Positions 16,879-26,620 of a stretch of 58,079 nucleotides of DNA are shown here, piece after piece (positions within the stretch are counted from its first letter, which is position 1; each line of letters starts with the position of its first letter). The stretch is from an uncultured Flavobacteriales bacterium. GTDB taxonomy: Bacteria; Bacteroidota; Bacteroidia; Flavobacteriales_D; Parvicellaceae. The position numbers and the translations under genes were made by a program. Under the pieces are notes generated by a model. It saw only the letters and a program-made list of their open reading frames with translations. It made no database searches and had not been told where the DNA came from. The stretch covers positions 1-58,079 of the forward strand of contig CAJWDP010000018.1 of assembly GCA_913030835.1 (NCBI GenBank), given 5' to 3'.

Positions 16879-18640
16879 AGTATTGCCTATCCGTTATCTT
16901 TTTATCTATTTGTTCCGAGCTTATTCCGGAATTTTTTGCCTTTTCCCAGTATTCTACTGCTTCTTCGATCTTCTGAAGTTTAAAAAGCACGTCCCCATAA
17001 TGTTCAAGAATTGTACCGTCCTTGTAGCCATCCGCCACCATTGCTTTTTTCAACCACAGTTCTGCCTCCTGAAAATTTTCCTGCTGAAACAAAACCCAAC
17101 CATAGGTGTCCATGTATGCAGATGTACCTGGCATCAATTCATTTGTTCTTTTTGACAGCTCCGCAGCTCGGTCCAGCTTTGCCTTGCGTAGCGACAAATA
17201 ATAGCTGTAATTGTTCATTACCATCACATTGGTTGGGTCGTATGTGAGGGCTAGTTCGAAGTGATTGTCCGAATCTTCATTTCGGTCCAATTCATGGTTT
17301 GCCTGTCCTAAATTTTGATGGAACTCCGATAGCAATTTATCATTGTCGATAACCAATTCTTTTCCCTGACTAAAACTGTTAATGGCCTCCTCGTATTTCT
17401 TGAGCTGTATATTGGCCAGGCCATTGAAGAAATAGAATTCGGGTTGTGTAGGATAAATTTCCAAGGCTTTTTTACTATCAACCAGCATGTCTTCGAACGC
17501 TTGCATCTCAAATTCAATTAACATGATCTGATTCCAGATGGTGAAGTGGTCGGGATCAATTTGGATTGCCTTTCTGTACTTTTTAAGAGCATCTTTCGCT
17601 CGACCATCCCGGTACAAAAAATCCCCATAAACGGTATGGGCTTTAGCGTCCAAAGAATCTACAGCCGACATAATGTCCAAATAATCATAGGCCTCCTTTC
17701 GCTTTTCAAAATTCCCTTCGCTTTCATTGAACAATCGAAGCATGACCTGCAATTTGGAGTCTATGGGAACATCTTCAGAGCTTATAGCGATTCTAAGCTC
17801 TTCTTTTGCTCGTTTACTGTTACCATGATACCTGAAGTAGTCATAGAGTGAAAGATGAACCAATCCATTTTGAGGGTCAATTTCCAGAATTTTTTCATAC
17901 GTTTCTAATGCCTTGTCGATCTGTCCTATTTCTTCGTAAAGTTCAGCTAAAATGCCCCAGACGGCTACGTCATTTGGATTTTTTTCTATTAGATTTTCCA
18001 GCTCCTGTATCGCTTTATCACTTTGCCCCAGCTCAAGGTATAGTCTGTGCTTTTGAAGAGTAAGCTCTGGCGTTTTTCCAATAATTGTCTCGGCCTGCTC
18101 GAAACTCTGAAGTGCTTCTTTTTTTCTGCCAAGGTAAAGTTGAGACTCAGCCAACGGAAAATAATACTCTGCACTTTGCGGAGACAGTTTAACCAGCTGT
18201 TTGAATGACTTCACTGCTTCTTCATGGATTCCACTTCTTTGATTTAAATACGCAAGCTGTAGCAAATACCATCTGTTTTTAGGGCTAAGCTGCGACGCTT
18301 TTTTTGCAGACGAAATGGCAAGAGACGTTCGTCCCTGAAAATCGTACAAACCACTCAGCTGGTAATAACATGCTGCACATTCCGGATGAATCGTGATCGC
18401 CTCATTGAATTTTGTGAATGCTCTTTCATAGTCTTCTGTAATCAAATAAGAGTTGGCGTCATGGAACAACCTCCTGAATTGTTGACTTTCCGAATGGCTC
18501 AATTCGTTATTTTCTAACCGGTTTTGTTCCGTGGAATTTTCCGCTGAGTTTTTCCTGATCGAACACCCGATTAAAATAAAAGCAAGAAGTATATAAATTA
18601 ACTGATTCAAATTATAGTTTCTGTTGCGTATAATCGCCAA
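16871..18640 (-). CDS. TPR-repeat lipoprotein
   Basis: 589 residues. TTG start at 18640, or another TTG at 18610 that avoids overlapping the upstream gene; no ATG is available. A lipobox ending LIGC is preceded by Arg5/Arg7 in the longer form. From about residue 60 to the end it consists of tetratricopeptide repeats of about 34 residues (e.g. ACYYQLSGLYDFQGRTSLAI, AEYYFPLAESQLYLGRKKEAL). It is a protein-protein interaction scaffold at the inner face of the outer membrane. Partner unknown; the position suggests envelope assembly. Confidence 0.8.
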   Translation of the reverse strand: MAIIRNRNYNLNQLIYILLAFILIGCSIRKNSAENSTEQNRLENNELSHSESQQFRRLFHDANSYLITEDYERAFTKFNEAITIHPECAACYYQLSGLYDFQGRTSLAISSAKKASQLSPKNRWYLLQLAYLNQRSGIHEEAVKSFKQLVKLSPQSAEYYFPLAESQLYLGRKKEALQSFEQAETIIGKTPELTLQKHRLYLELGQSDKAIQELENLIEKNPNDVAVWGILAELYEEIGQIDKALETYEKILEIDPQNGLVHLSLYDYFRYHGNSKRAKEELRIAISSEDVPIDSKLQVMLRLFNESEGNFEKRKEAYDYLDIMSAVDSLDAKAHTVYGDFLYRDGRAKDALKKYRKAIQIDPDHFTIWNQIMLIEFEMQAFEDMLVDSKKALEIYPTQPEFYFFNGLANIQLKKYEEAINSFSQGKELVIDNDKLLSEFHQNLGQANHELDRNEDSDNHFELALTYDPTNVMVMNNYSYYLSLRKAKLDRAAELSKRTNELMPGTSAYMDTYGWVLFQQENFQEAELWLKKAMVADGYKDGTILEHYGDVLFKLQKIEEAVEYWEKAKNSGISSEQIDKKITDRQYYE

Positions 18641-19616
18641 TACTAAGGTCTAATGCCGTTCCTTCCACCTCTGCATTGTTTCCAATCATGCTCCCTTCCA
18701 CAATTGCATTCTTGACCTTTGAATTCTTTTGAACAATGGAGTTCTTCATCACCGAATTTTCAACACTTGAGTGGTCACCTATTGATACATGCGGACCAAT
18801 GATTGCGTTCAACAGACTCACATTTTCTCCAATGAAACATGGCGGAATAATTACCGAGTTTTCTCGTTTGACCGTTGAAGAAATATTGCTTTCCTCTTTG
18901 GTAAACTCAAGCACTCTTTTGTTTGAATGAACCGTGGCATTTTTGTTTCCGCAATCCAACCATTCCATAACCGTTCCCGGTTTGAATTTCACTCCCTTTG
19001 ATTTCATGTTTTCAAGCGCATTGGTGAGCTGAAATTCTCCCTTTTCTTTAATGCCATTATCAAGCAGGAATTTTATCTCCTCTCTTAACATGTCTCCATC
19101 TTTGAAGTAGTAAATACCAATAATTGCCAGGTCTGAGACAAATGTTTCCGGTTTTTCCACAAAATCTGTAATGACACCATCCTGGTCCAATTTGACTACC
19201 CCAAACGCACTTGGATCTTCGATCTGCTTTGTCCAAATGATTCCGTCTGCTTCGGAATCTAACGTAAAGTCTGCTCTAAACAACGTATCCGCAAAAGCAA
19301 CAACCAGGTTACCAGTCAAAGATGGAGCTGCACAATAAATAGCGTGCGCTGTACCCAATGCTTCTTCCTGGTAATAAATTGAACCCTTCGCACCAAGCCC
19401 TTCTGCAATCTCCACAAGATCTTTCTCAACCTGCTCTCCAAAATCACCAATTATAAAAGCGATCTCATCTACTTTTTCACCACAAACTTTTGTTATGTCT
19501 TCTACCAGTCTTTCAACGATTGGTTTCCCGGCAACCGGGATAAGCGGCTTGGGAACCGTTAACGTGTGAGGTCTTAATCTCGAACCCCGACCTGCCATTG
19601 GCACAATTATCTTCAT
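18612..19616 (-). CDS. Sugar nucleotidyltransferase with left-handed beta-helix tail
   Basis: 334 residues. The N-terminal nucleotidyltransferase signature MAGRGSRLRPHTLTVPKPLIPVAG is complete, followed by GTAHAIYCA, VAFADTLF and VEKP blocks as in glucose-1-phosphate thymidylyl/uridylyltransferases. Residues about 250-330 are hexapeptide-like repeats (IIPPCFIGENVSLLNAIIG ...) forming a beta-helix, sometimes associated with acyl- or acetyltransfer. It activates a hexose-1-phosphate for glycan synthesis; the exact nucleotide and sugar are uncertain. A flippase and dUTPase are upstream. Confidence 0.85.
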   Translation of the reverse strand: MKIIVPMAGRGSRLRPHTLTVPKPLIPVAGKPIVERLVEDITKVCGEKVDEIAFIIGDFGEQVEKDLVEIAEGLGAKGSIYYQEEALGTAHAIYCAAPSLTGNLVVAFADTLFRADFTLDSEADGIIWTKQIEDPSAFGVVKLDQDGVITDFVEKPETFVSDLAIIGIYYFKDGDMLREEIKFLLDNGIKEKGEFQLTNALENMKSKGVKFKPGTVMEWLDCGNKNATVHSNKRVLEFTKEESNISSTVKRENSVIIPPCFIGENVSLLNAIIGPHVSIGDHSSVENSVMKNSIVQKNSKVKNAIVEGSMIGNNAEVEGTALDLSIGDYTQQKL

Positions 19617-19625
19617 ATCTTATTC

Positions 19626-20054
19626 TTATTTAACCCCTGTACTACCAAATCCTCCTGCACCCCGCGCTGTTTCAGACAGCTCGTTGACAGGATTCCATTC
19701 TACCCTTTCGTGTTTAGCGATTACCATTTGAGCAATTCTCTCTCCATTCTCAACGATAAAGGGTTCATTTGACAAGTTCACTAATAAAACGCCTATTTCC
19801 CCACGATAGTCTGCATCTATGGTTCCGGGTGCATTCAGTACTGTAATTCCTTTTTTGAATGCCAAACCGCTTCTCGGTCTGACCTGAGCTTCATATCCCT
19901 CTTCCAGGGAAATAAACAACCCCGTTGGAATTAAAGCTCTTTCCAACGGCATGATCGTAACAGAATTGTCGAGGTTTGCCCTAAGGTCCATTCCGGCAGA
20001 ATATTCTGTTTCGTATCTTGGTAAATCGTGTTTAGATTTATTGATTATTTCCAT
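19626..20054 (-). CDS. dut: dUTP diphosphatase
   Basis: 142 residues with all five motifs of the trimeric dUTPase family: [39 protein letters not shown] with the catalytic Asp, RIAQMVI, and the C-terminal [11 protein letters not shown] that closes over the active site. It hydrolyses dUTP to dUMP and pyrophosphate, preventing uracil incorporation and feeding dTMP synthesis. It lies 9 bp upstream of the nucleotidyltransferase gene in the same unit. Confidence 0.95.
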   Translation of the reverse strand: MEIINKSKHDLPRYETEYSAGMDLRANLDNSVTIMPLERALIPTGLFISLEEGYEAQVRPRSGLAFKKGITVLNAPGTIDADYRGEIGVLLVNLSNEPFIVENGERIAQMVIAKHERVEWNPVNELSETARGAGGFGSTGVK

Positions 20055-20090
20055 TCTTTGAAGTCGTTATTCGGGATCTTTATAGGGTCA

Positions 20091-21623
20091 TTATTGAACG
20101 TCCGAAGTTACCAATTTTTTCGGTCTTTCAAGAAAGAGTACAACTGCAACAAAAACCAGCAATAGTCCGGTGTGGTACAGCCCCATTTCAAGTGTCATTG
20201 TCTTTGTATGGTCGAACGGTAAGCTCAATAAAAACAACCCCCCAGCCAGTCCGGCATACAACCCAATTTTTCTAAAATTATATGGGATTGGATAATGTTT
20301 TCTTCCAAAAAGAAATGAAAGAATAACCATAATTGTGTAAACGATTAATGTGGTCCAAGCGCAAGCCTCATATCCGTATTCGGGAATGTAAAGCCAGTTC
20401 AATGTAATGGTAATACCCGCGCCGATTGTAGCGATCAAAGCACCATATTGAGTTTTTCCGGACAGCTTAAACCAAATATTTAAATTAAAATAAATCCCCA
20501 ATAGGATATTCGCAGCTAAAAGAATAGGAACCACTTTGAGTCCTTCCCAATAGTCCGGGTTGGGTATAAAGTGTTTGAAAAAATGTAGAAAGAGCATTAT
20601 TCCCAGGAAACAAAAAGAGACAACGATGACAAAGTAGGTCATGACCCTTGCGTATACTTGTTTTGATTCTTTGTTTTCTTCCTGATTAAAAAAGAAGGGT
20701 TCAGAAGCATATCTAAACGCCTGTAGAAACAGGGTGATGATCATGGTAATTTTGTAACAGGCGCCGTAAATTCCATTTTGTCTTTGCCCAATTTCTTTTG
20801 CCAGAAGCTCGGTAGTGCCATTTGCCATCTCTTCGTTCATCGTTATGGTCTTCAGCATAACCCTGTCTATCGTTTCGTTGATATTGCCAGCAAACCCCAC
20901 AATTATTAGTGGCAAGGCATAAGGCAACATCTGCCTGAGTAGTTGAACATCAAATTTAAACCTGCCAAATGGAAACTCCGGGATCAACAATAGGAGTTTT
21001 ACTCCGCTTGCTATGAAGTTGGCAATAAAAACATACCCCACTCCAATGGACGGATCATACAACAGATCAATCATCTCAGAATGCTGTGGTGACTCATATT
21101 CGTACTTACAGTAAACGATGAAGAATAGGTTAAGCCCAATATTTACCAGCACACTCACGAAGTTGATGATTGCGAATTTGGATGCTTGGTTGTTCGCGCG
21201 AAGTTTTGCCATTGGTACTGCAGAGATGGCATCCATTGCCATAATTCCGGACAGCCAGATAATGTATTCCGGGTGGTCTTCATAATTCATCCATCCCGCT
21301 ATTGTTCCGGAAAACCAATACGCCAATGCCATGAAGATCAGAGATGTGGTTAACAATGACGTTAACGCGGTCGAAAAGACTGTGGATTTGTCATTGCCCT
21401 TAAGCGTTGAGTACCTGAAAAACGACGTTTCCATCCCGTATGTCAGCAGAATCATAATAAACGCTATGTAGGCGTACATTTCCGTTATTATTCCATACTG
21501 ATCAGGGGAGAATCCATCCTTACCTGTGTAGAGCGGTGTAAGCAGATAGTTTAGAAATCTTGCTACGATACTGGATAGGCCGTAAATGGCTGTTTGTCCC
21601 GCTAACTTTTTAAAAATGCTCAT
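20091..21623 (-). CDS. Polysaccharide flippase (Wzx/MATE-like)
   Basis: 510 residues with about 14 hydrophobic segments. The N-terminus (KLAGQTAIYGLSSIVARFLNYLLTPLYT) is the usual start of polysaccharide biosynthesis flippases, with YGIITEMYAYIAFIMILLTYGMETSFFR following. It should move lipid-linked glycan across the inner membrane. Neighbouring genes (dut, sugar nucleotidyltransferase) run in the same direction. A 14-bp perfect palindrome lies 56 bp upstream. Confidence 0.85.
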   Translation of the reverse strand: MSIFKKLAGQTAIYGLSSIVARFLNYLLTPLYTGKDGFSPDQYGIITEMYAYIAFIMILLTYGMETSFFRYSTLKGNDKSTVFSTALTSLLTTSLIFMALAYWFSGTIAGWMNYEDHPEYIIWLSGIMAMDAISAVPMAKLRANNQASKFAIINFVSVLVNIGLNLFFIVYCKYEYESPQHSEMIDLLYDPSIGVGYVFIANFIASGVKLLLLIPEFPFGRFKFDVQLLRQMLPYALPLIIVGFAGNINETIDRVMLKTITMNEEMANGTTELLAKEIGQRQNGIYGACYKITMIITLFLQAFRYASEPFFFNQEENKESKQVYARVMTYFVIVVSFCFLGIMLFLHFFKHFIPNPDYWEGLKVVPILLAANILLGIYFNLNIWFKLSGKTQYGALIATIGAGITITLNWLYIPEYGYEACAWTTLIVYTIMVILSFLFGRKHYPIPYNFRKIGLYAGLAGGLFLLSLPFDHTKTMTLEMGLYHTGLLLVFVAVVLFLERPKKLVTSDVQ

Positions 21624-21678
21624 AGCCCGGCGTCTTCGCTCTCAAACAAAGAAACGAAAGTGATGCCCAATAAATTTC

Positions 21679-21692
21679 TTAACGATCGTTAA
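21679..21692. promoter_or_regulatory. Perfect palindrome TTAACGATCGTTAA
   Basis: 14-bp perfect dyad in the 99-bp gap between the enoyl-CoA hydratase stop and the flippase start, about 56 bp upstream of the flippase ATG. Position and symmetry suit a dimeric repressor or activator site. Confidence 0.35.
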
Positions 21693-21722
21693 CTATCAAC
21701 AGGTCTTTATGGAATAGAGGAC

Positions 21723-22514
21723 CTAATTCCCAGTGAAATCTGGTTTTCTTTTTTCCAGAAAAGCAGTCGTGCCTTCCTTAAAATCGGCTGTTCCGAAACA
21801 CTTTCCGAATTCTTCAATTTCTTTTTGAAATCCGTCCTCACCGTGCTTGTATTGCGCATTTACAGAGCGAATTGCTGCACCTATAGCTACAGCTGAATTT
21901 CTTGCGATTTTATTGGCAATTTTCATTGCAAGTAACATCAGCTCTTCCTGTTCCACAACATGATTCACCAATCCCATTCGATACGCGTCTTCGGCGCTAA
22001 TCATCCCCGCTGTTGCTATGATTTCCAACGCACGCCCTTTTCCAACCAATTGTGCGAGTCTTTGAGTTCCTCCATATCCGGGAATTACTCCCAAGGAGAC
22101 TTCGGGAAGGCCTAATTTTGCATTCGTAGAAGCGATTCTGATGTGCGCACTCATCGCCAGTTCAAGTCCTCCTCCAAGCGCAAATCCGTTAACAGCAGCA
22201 ATCACGGGAGTTGAAAGGTCTTCCAACAAATCGAATAGCTTTTCCTGTCCGGAAGCGCTTAATTCCTTGCCTTGTTCAATTGAAAAGTCGGCAAATTCCT
22301 TAATGTCGGCACCTGCTACAAAAGCCTTTTCACCTGATCCGGTTAAGATTACTGCTCTAATTTCTGAATTTGATTCCACGCTTTTAAGGGCATCTCCGAG
22401 CTCGGCAATCGTTTCTGAATTTAAGGCATTGAGCTGGCTAGGGCGGTTGACTGTAATTGTTGCGACGGCACCGTCTGCTGTAACAAGAATATTATTGTAA
22501 TTCATTTTATTCAT
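21723..22514 (-). CDS. Enoyl-CoA hydratase/isomerase
   Basis: 263 residues from the ATG at 22514 (or 260 from 22505, a common family start, MNYNNILV). The crotonase fold signatures are present: AFVAGADIKEFADFS forms the oxyanion hole near residue 70, and NGFALGGGLELAMSAHIRIAS carries a catalytic glutamate, with the second Glu in LGLPEVSLGVIPGYGGTQRL. It hydrates 2,3-enoyl-CoA in beta-oxidation or related catabolism. Its start overlaps the end of the sensor kinase gene by 8 bp if the longer start is used. Confidence 0.9.
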   Translation of the reverse strand: MNKMNYNNILVTADGAVATITVNRPSQLNALNSETIAELGDALKSVESNSEIRAVILTGSGEKAFVAGADIKEFADFSIEQGKELSASGQEKLFDLLEDLSTPVIAAVNGFALGGGLELAMSAHIRIASTNAKLGLPEVSLGVIPGYGGTQRLAQLVGKGRALEIIATAGMISAEDAYRMGLVNHVVEQEELMLLAMKIANKIARNSAVAIGAAIRSVNAQYKHGEDGFQKEIEEFGKCFGTADFKEGTTAFLEKRKPDFTGN

Positions 22515-23976
22515 CTATTTGACGCGGTAAAGAAACAAAAAATGATGTTCCATTTGGCGGATTTGATTCGAACCACACGTGTCCGGAATGATTTTCAACT
22601 ATACTCTTTACCATAGCTAAACCAAGGCCGGAACCAGCAGACTTTGTGGTGAAATTAGGCACGAATATTTTCTCCTTCTTTTCTTCACCTATCCCTATTC
22701 CGTTGTCTTTCACCTCTACCTCAATCGTATCCTGCTTCTCCTCGATTACCACTACTATTTCTCCCTCACGATCATCGGGAATCGACTGTATTCCGTTTTT
22801 GATCAGGTTGTTGAACACCCGGGTTAATTGCTCATCATCCCCCGCCATCATCAATTCATTCCCTGAAGTATTGTTGACAAATTCCATTTTAATCTCTTCA
22901 ATTTCATTGAACAATCCAAGTGCTTCCTTCAGTACTTTAATCAGGTCGATCTTGCTAATTTTCGACCTGGGCATTTTTGCAAAATTGGAGAACTCCGTAG
23001 CAATTGAGGACAGGGTATCTATTTGGCGTATCATTTTATCTGAAAAAATTCTGATTTTCTCTTCAAAATTATCATCGCTAGGGTCAAAGGAGCGTTGCAG
23101 GTGTTGCACACTTAGCTTCATTGGTGTAAGCGGGTTTTTAATCTCATGAGCGACTTGTTTTGCCATCTCCCTCCATGCGCTTTCTCTCTCAGATTTCGCC
23201 AGCATATTCGCGCTTGCTTCGAGTTGAGTGATCATGTGATTGTATTCTGTCACCAATGACCCTATTTCATCCGATCCTTTCCAAAATATTTGCTCGTTCT
23301 TTTTATTGATCCCTACGCTTTTGAACTTTTCTTTGATTACTCTGAGTGATTTTGTAATGTAATTTGACAGTAGATACGCTAATAAAATAACCACTATCAG
23401 TAGGACGGCATAAACGATGAGCAGGGAAGACAAAAATTCGCTAACCTCTCGCTTATTTGCAGAACGATTCCTTGAATACGGCACGTTTATGATACAGATT
23501 CTTTTTCCCTCCTCATTCTTGATATACGAATAGGTTGAAAGGTATTTGTCCTCCTCTACGCCCTTCTCGACCACTACATGTCCGCTTTTTTCCAGCTCAT
23601 AAAATATACTGTCATTAATGATCTGAAGAAAAAAGTTGGGGTCTGCAAGATCCATGTGAGAAGACATCAAAATCTCTCCATGCGTGTTAAATATATTGAT
23701 GTCCAGATTATTCACGTCTGCAATTTCAAGAATCTTGTCTGCAAAATCTTTAATGTATGTATCCAGGTCTTCTTGAATTTCACTATCGTCTAAAAAGTAC
23801 TGGATGGTAGCGATTACCCGCTCTTCCTGCCTTGATAACCTGTTCTGATGATACACATCGTTTTTAGCTTTAAAGTGAAAAATGGTGAATATCCCGGTTA
23901 CCACCATAGACACAAGAATCATAATTACCATGGAAAAATAGATTCTTGTTCGAAGACTGGGGTTGGTGATCGACAT
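22507..23976 (-). CDS. NtrY-like membrane sensor histidine kinase
   Basis: 489 residues. Two membrane helices (about 12-34 and 183-206) frame a 150-residue periplasmic sensor domain. Then come a HAMP-like linker (about 205-260), a dimerisation/phosphoacceptor domain with His277 in VAHEIKNPLTPMKLSVQHL, and an ATPase domain with N, G1 and G2 boxes (FNNLIKNGIQSI, VKDNGIGIGEE, GSGLGLAMVKSIVENHSG). The sequence around the His matches NtrY-type kinases. No response regulator is adjacent, so it is an orphan here; the signal is unknown. Confidence 0.88.
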   Translation of the reverse strand: MSITNPSLRTRIYFSMVIMILVSMVVTGIFTIFHFKAKNDVYHQNRLSRQEERVIATIQYFLDDSEIQEDLDTYIKDFADKILEIADVNNLDINIFNTHGEILMSSHMDLADPNFFLQIINDSIFYELEKSGHVVVEKGVEEDKYLSTYSYIKNEEGKRICIINVPYSRNRSANKREVSEFLSSLLIVYAVLLIVVILLAYLLSNYITKSLRVIKEKFKSVGINKKNEQIFWKGSDEIGSLVTEYNHMITQLEASANMLAKSERESAWREMAKQVAHEIKNPLTPMKLSVQHLQRSFDPSDDNFEEKIRIFSDKMIRQIDTLSSIATEFSNFAKMPRSKISKIDLIKVLKEALGLFNEIEEIKMEFVNNTSGNELMMAGDDEQLTRVFNNLIKNGIQSIPDDREGEIVVVIEEKQDTIEVEVKDNGIGIGEEKKEKIFVPNFTTKSAGSGLGLAMVKSIVENHSGHVWFESNPPNGTSFFVSLPRQIDE

Positions 23977-24031
23977 GACTTAAAGTTAATATTTTCTATG
24001 TCCGGGGAAGCAAATATCAGGCCGCTAAAAA

Positions 24032-24060
24032 CAAAAAATCCCACCCTTTTGAGGTGGGAT
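24032..24060 (-). terminator. Terminator of the ATP synthase operon
   Basis: Minus-strand ATCCCACC-TCAAAAG-GGTGGGAT followed by a run of six T. Perfect 8-bp stem, 23 bp beyond the atpG stop; it marks the end of the operon. Confidence 0.9.
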
Positions 24061-24082
24061 ATAAACTCTTTCAGAAAAAACT

Positions 24083-24964
24083 TTAGCTTTTCAATGCCTC
24101 TGCACCACCAACTATTTCTAAAATTTCATTGGTAATCGCAGCCTGACGAGCTTTGTTGTAATGTAATGTCAGCTCTCTTTTCAGCTCTCCTGCGTTGTCT
24201 GTTGCTTTGTGCATTGCCGTCATTCGCGCTCCATGCTCAGAGGCATGTGAATCAAGCACAGACTTATACAATTGAATCTTAAGTGACTTTGGAATAAGAT
24301 CCTCTACGATTTCTTCTTTATTGGGCTCAAAAATGTAATCGTTTGCTGCACTACTGCTTTCCACCTCATCAGGCGGAAGAACCGGTAGCATCTGTTCCGG
24401 AACAACTTCCTGCACAGCCGCATTTTTGAACTTGTTGTAGACAACAATCACCTTATCGTAATTTTTGGCGACAAACTCATCCATGATCATTTGAGCAACC
24501 GGCGCAACTGTTTCAAAATTGACACTATCCCAAACTTTTTCCAAATCCGAAGGCAGCTCCCCTTCATTCGTAGGAATGCCCTTGCTCTTAAGCAAGTCTT
24601 TTGCTTTTTTACCAATGGTAAGAACATGTACTTTGCTTGACGCATATTCTTCCTTGATGAGCCTTTGGCATTCTTTTACAATATTACTATTGAAGCCACC
24701 GCACAATCCTCTGTTTGATGTGATCGCCACCAACAAAACCGTATTTGCCTCTCGCTGAACGGAGTACACACCATCGGAAGTGTCCAAGCTTTCGCTCAGA
24801 TTTCCCAAAATTTCTTGCAGTTTTTCCGCATAAGGACGCATGTCGGTAATTGCATCCTGAGCTCTTTTGAGCTTAGATGCTGACACCATCTTCATCGCAG
24901 AAGTGATCTGCATGGTTGAATTCACTGAGGAAATTCGGGTTCGTATTTCTTTTAAGTTCGCCAT
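24083..24964 (-). CDS. atpG: F1 ATP synthase subunit gamma
   Basis: 293 residues. The N-terminal coiled-coil strand (LKEIRTRISSVNSTMQITSAMKMVSASKLKRAQ) and the C-terminal helix (TLHYNKARQAAITNEILEIVGGAEAL) are the conserved rotor shaft of the family. The central ITSNRGLCGGFN motif is also present. It forms the rotating stalk inside alpha3beta3. It is last in the operon; the beta and epsilon genes are not downstream and must lie elsewhere. Confidence 0.97.
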   Translation of the reverse strand: MANLKEIRTRISSVNSTMQITSAMKMVSASKLKRAQDAITDMRPYAEKLQEILGNLSESLDTSDGVYSVQREANTVLLVAITSNRGLCGGFNSNIVKECQRLIKEEYASSKVHVLTIGKKAKDLLKSKGIPTNEGELPSDLEKVWDSVNFETVAPVAQMIMDEFVAKNYDKVIVVYNKFKNAAVQEVVPEQMLPVLPPDEVESSSAANDYIFEPNKEEIVEDLIPKSLKIQLYKSVLDSHASEHGARMTAMHKATDNAGELKRELTLHYNKARQAAITNEILEIVGGAEALKS

Positions 24965-25002
24965 TTAATCAATTTGACCGTTAACTTAAGCCTTCCAGCG
25001 CA

Positions 25003-26577
25003 TCAATATTTCGCTGTAAGCTCCTTTGCCGTGTTTTCAATCGCCTCAATTGCTGCATCAGTTAGCTTTCCACCTTTCAGGTCTTCAAGTACAGCAGAAT
25101 GATTTGATCTCATGAATGCAAGAAACTCCTCTTCAAACTCCTTTATTTTCCCTACAGGTACTTTAGAACAAAGTCCTTTCGTTCCAATATAAATTATTGC
25201 AACTTGTTCCTCAACAGGAAGTGGAGATCCTTCATTTTGCTTCAGAATTTCAACGTTTCTGGCACCTTTATCGAGAACCGCTTTCGTTGCCGCATCCAAA
25301 TCAGATCCGAACTTAGCAAAAGCTTCAAGCTCTCTATATTGCGCCTGATCCAGCTTCAATGTTCCGGCAACTTTCTTCATCGACTTGATCTGTGCAGAAC
25401 CACCTACACGAGAAACGGAAATACCTACGTTAATTGCAGGTCTCACACCCGAGTTGAATAAGTCCGATTCAAGGAATATCTGTCCATCCGTAATTGAAAT
25501 CACGTTCGTTGGGATGTAGGCAGATACATCACCCGCTTGAGTCTCAATGATCGGAAGAGCCGTTAATGAGCCTCCACCTTTCACTTTATCTCGCAAGTTC
25601 TCAGGCAAGTCATTCATGTTGGCTGCAATCTCATCAGAAGAGTTGACCTTCGCCGCTCTCTCCAATAATCTGGAGTGAAGGTAGAATACGTCACCAGGGT
25701 ATGCCTCACGACCCGGAGGTCTTCTAAGAAGCAAGGATACTTCACGGTATGCTACTGCCTGTTTTGAAAGGTCATCATATACGATCAATGCAGGTCTTCC
25801 TGTGTCTCTAAAGTATTCACCAATTGCCGCGCCTGTAAACGGAGCGTAAAACTGCATTGGTGCAGGGTCTGCTGCGTTGGCCGCAACTACTACTGTATAG
25901 GCCATGGCGCCCGCTTCTTCCAGTTTCTTTACAATTCCTGCAACCGTTGATCCTTTTTGACCTATGCCGACATAGATACAAAATACAGGTTCTCCCGCAT
26001 CATAAAATTCTTTTTGGTTGATGATGGTATCCAATGCAACCGTTGTCTTTCCGGTTTGTCTATCACCAATGATCAGCTCTCTTTGACCTCTACCGATCGG
26101 AATCATCGCATCAATTGCTTTGATACCTGTTTGAAGCGGCTCGTTTACAGGCTGTCTGTAAATTACTCCAGGAGCTTTTCTTTCGATAGGCATTTCAAAA
26201 GTCTCACCTTCTATCGGGCCTTTACCATCAATTGGGTTACCCAAAGTGTCAATCACTCTTCCTACCATTCCTTCACCAACATTCACTGAGGCAATGGTTC
26301 CGGTTCTTTTCACTGTGTCGCCTTCTTTAACATCATTCGATTTACCAAGAAGAACCGCACCGACATTATCCTCCTCAAGGTTAAGTACGATCGCTCTAAG
26401 GCCGTTTTCGAATTCAATTAGCTCTCCAGACTGCACATTTGTAAGTCCATAAATTCGGGCAATTCCATCCCCGACTTCGAGGACTGTTCCCACTTCTTCC
26501 AATTCTGTTTCAGATTTGAATCCTGATAATTCTTCCCTAAGGATCGCTGAAACTTCTGCTGGTTTAACTTCTGCCAT
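25003..26577 (-). CDS. atpA: F1 ATP synthase subunit alpha
   Basis: 524 residues from the ATG at 26577; a frame extension upstream begins with an atypical leader and is rejected. Walker A GDRQTGKT near residue 170 and the family blocks [23 protein letters not shown] and [43 protein letters not shown] are intact. It forms the nucleotide-binding hexamer with beta. A stem-loop overlaps the upstream atpH stop codon just before this gene. Confidence 0.98.
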   Translation of the reverse strand: MAEVKPAEVSAILREELSGFKSETELEEVGTVLEVGDGIARIYGLTNVQSGELIEFENGLRAIVLNLEEDNVGAVLLGKSNDVKEGDTVKRTGTIASVNVGEGMVGRVIDTLGNPIDGKGPIEGETFEMPIERKAPGVIYRQPVNEPLQTGIKAIDAMIPIGRGQRELIIGDRQTGKTTVALDTIINQKEFYDAGEPVFCIYVGIGQKGSTVAGIVKKLEEAGAMAYTVVVAANAADPAPMQFYAPFTGAAIGEYFRDTGRPALIVYDDLSKQAVAYREVSLLLRRPPGREAYPGDVFYLHSRLLERAAKVNSSDEIAANMNDLPENLRDKVKGGGSLTALPIIETQAGDVSAYIPTNVISITDGQIFLESDLFNSGVRPAINVGISVSRVGGSAQIKSMKKVAGTLKLDQAQYRELEAFAKFGSDLDAATKAVLDKGARNVEILKQNEGSPLPVEEQVAIIYIGTKGLCSKVPVGKIKEFEEEFLAFMRSNHSAVLEDLKGGKLTDAAIEAIENTAKELTAKY

Positions 26578-26598
26578 TACTTGTTTATTTAAAAACCA

Positions 26599-26620
26599 CA
26601 ACTTGGCGTTAGCCTAGTTG
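26599..26620 (-). promoter_or_regulatory. Intercistronic stem-loop between atpH and atpA
   Basis: Minus strand CAACTAGGC-TAAC-GCCAAGTTG; 8 of 9 positions pair. It contains the atpH stop codon and ends 21 bp before the atpA ATG. It could modulate re-initiation or mRNA processing. Confidence 0.35.

Noticed and set aside
26578-26601. Longer N-terminus for atpA
   Set aside because: Eight extra residues are atypical; the family starts at the inner ATG ([10 protein letters not shown]).
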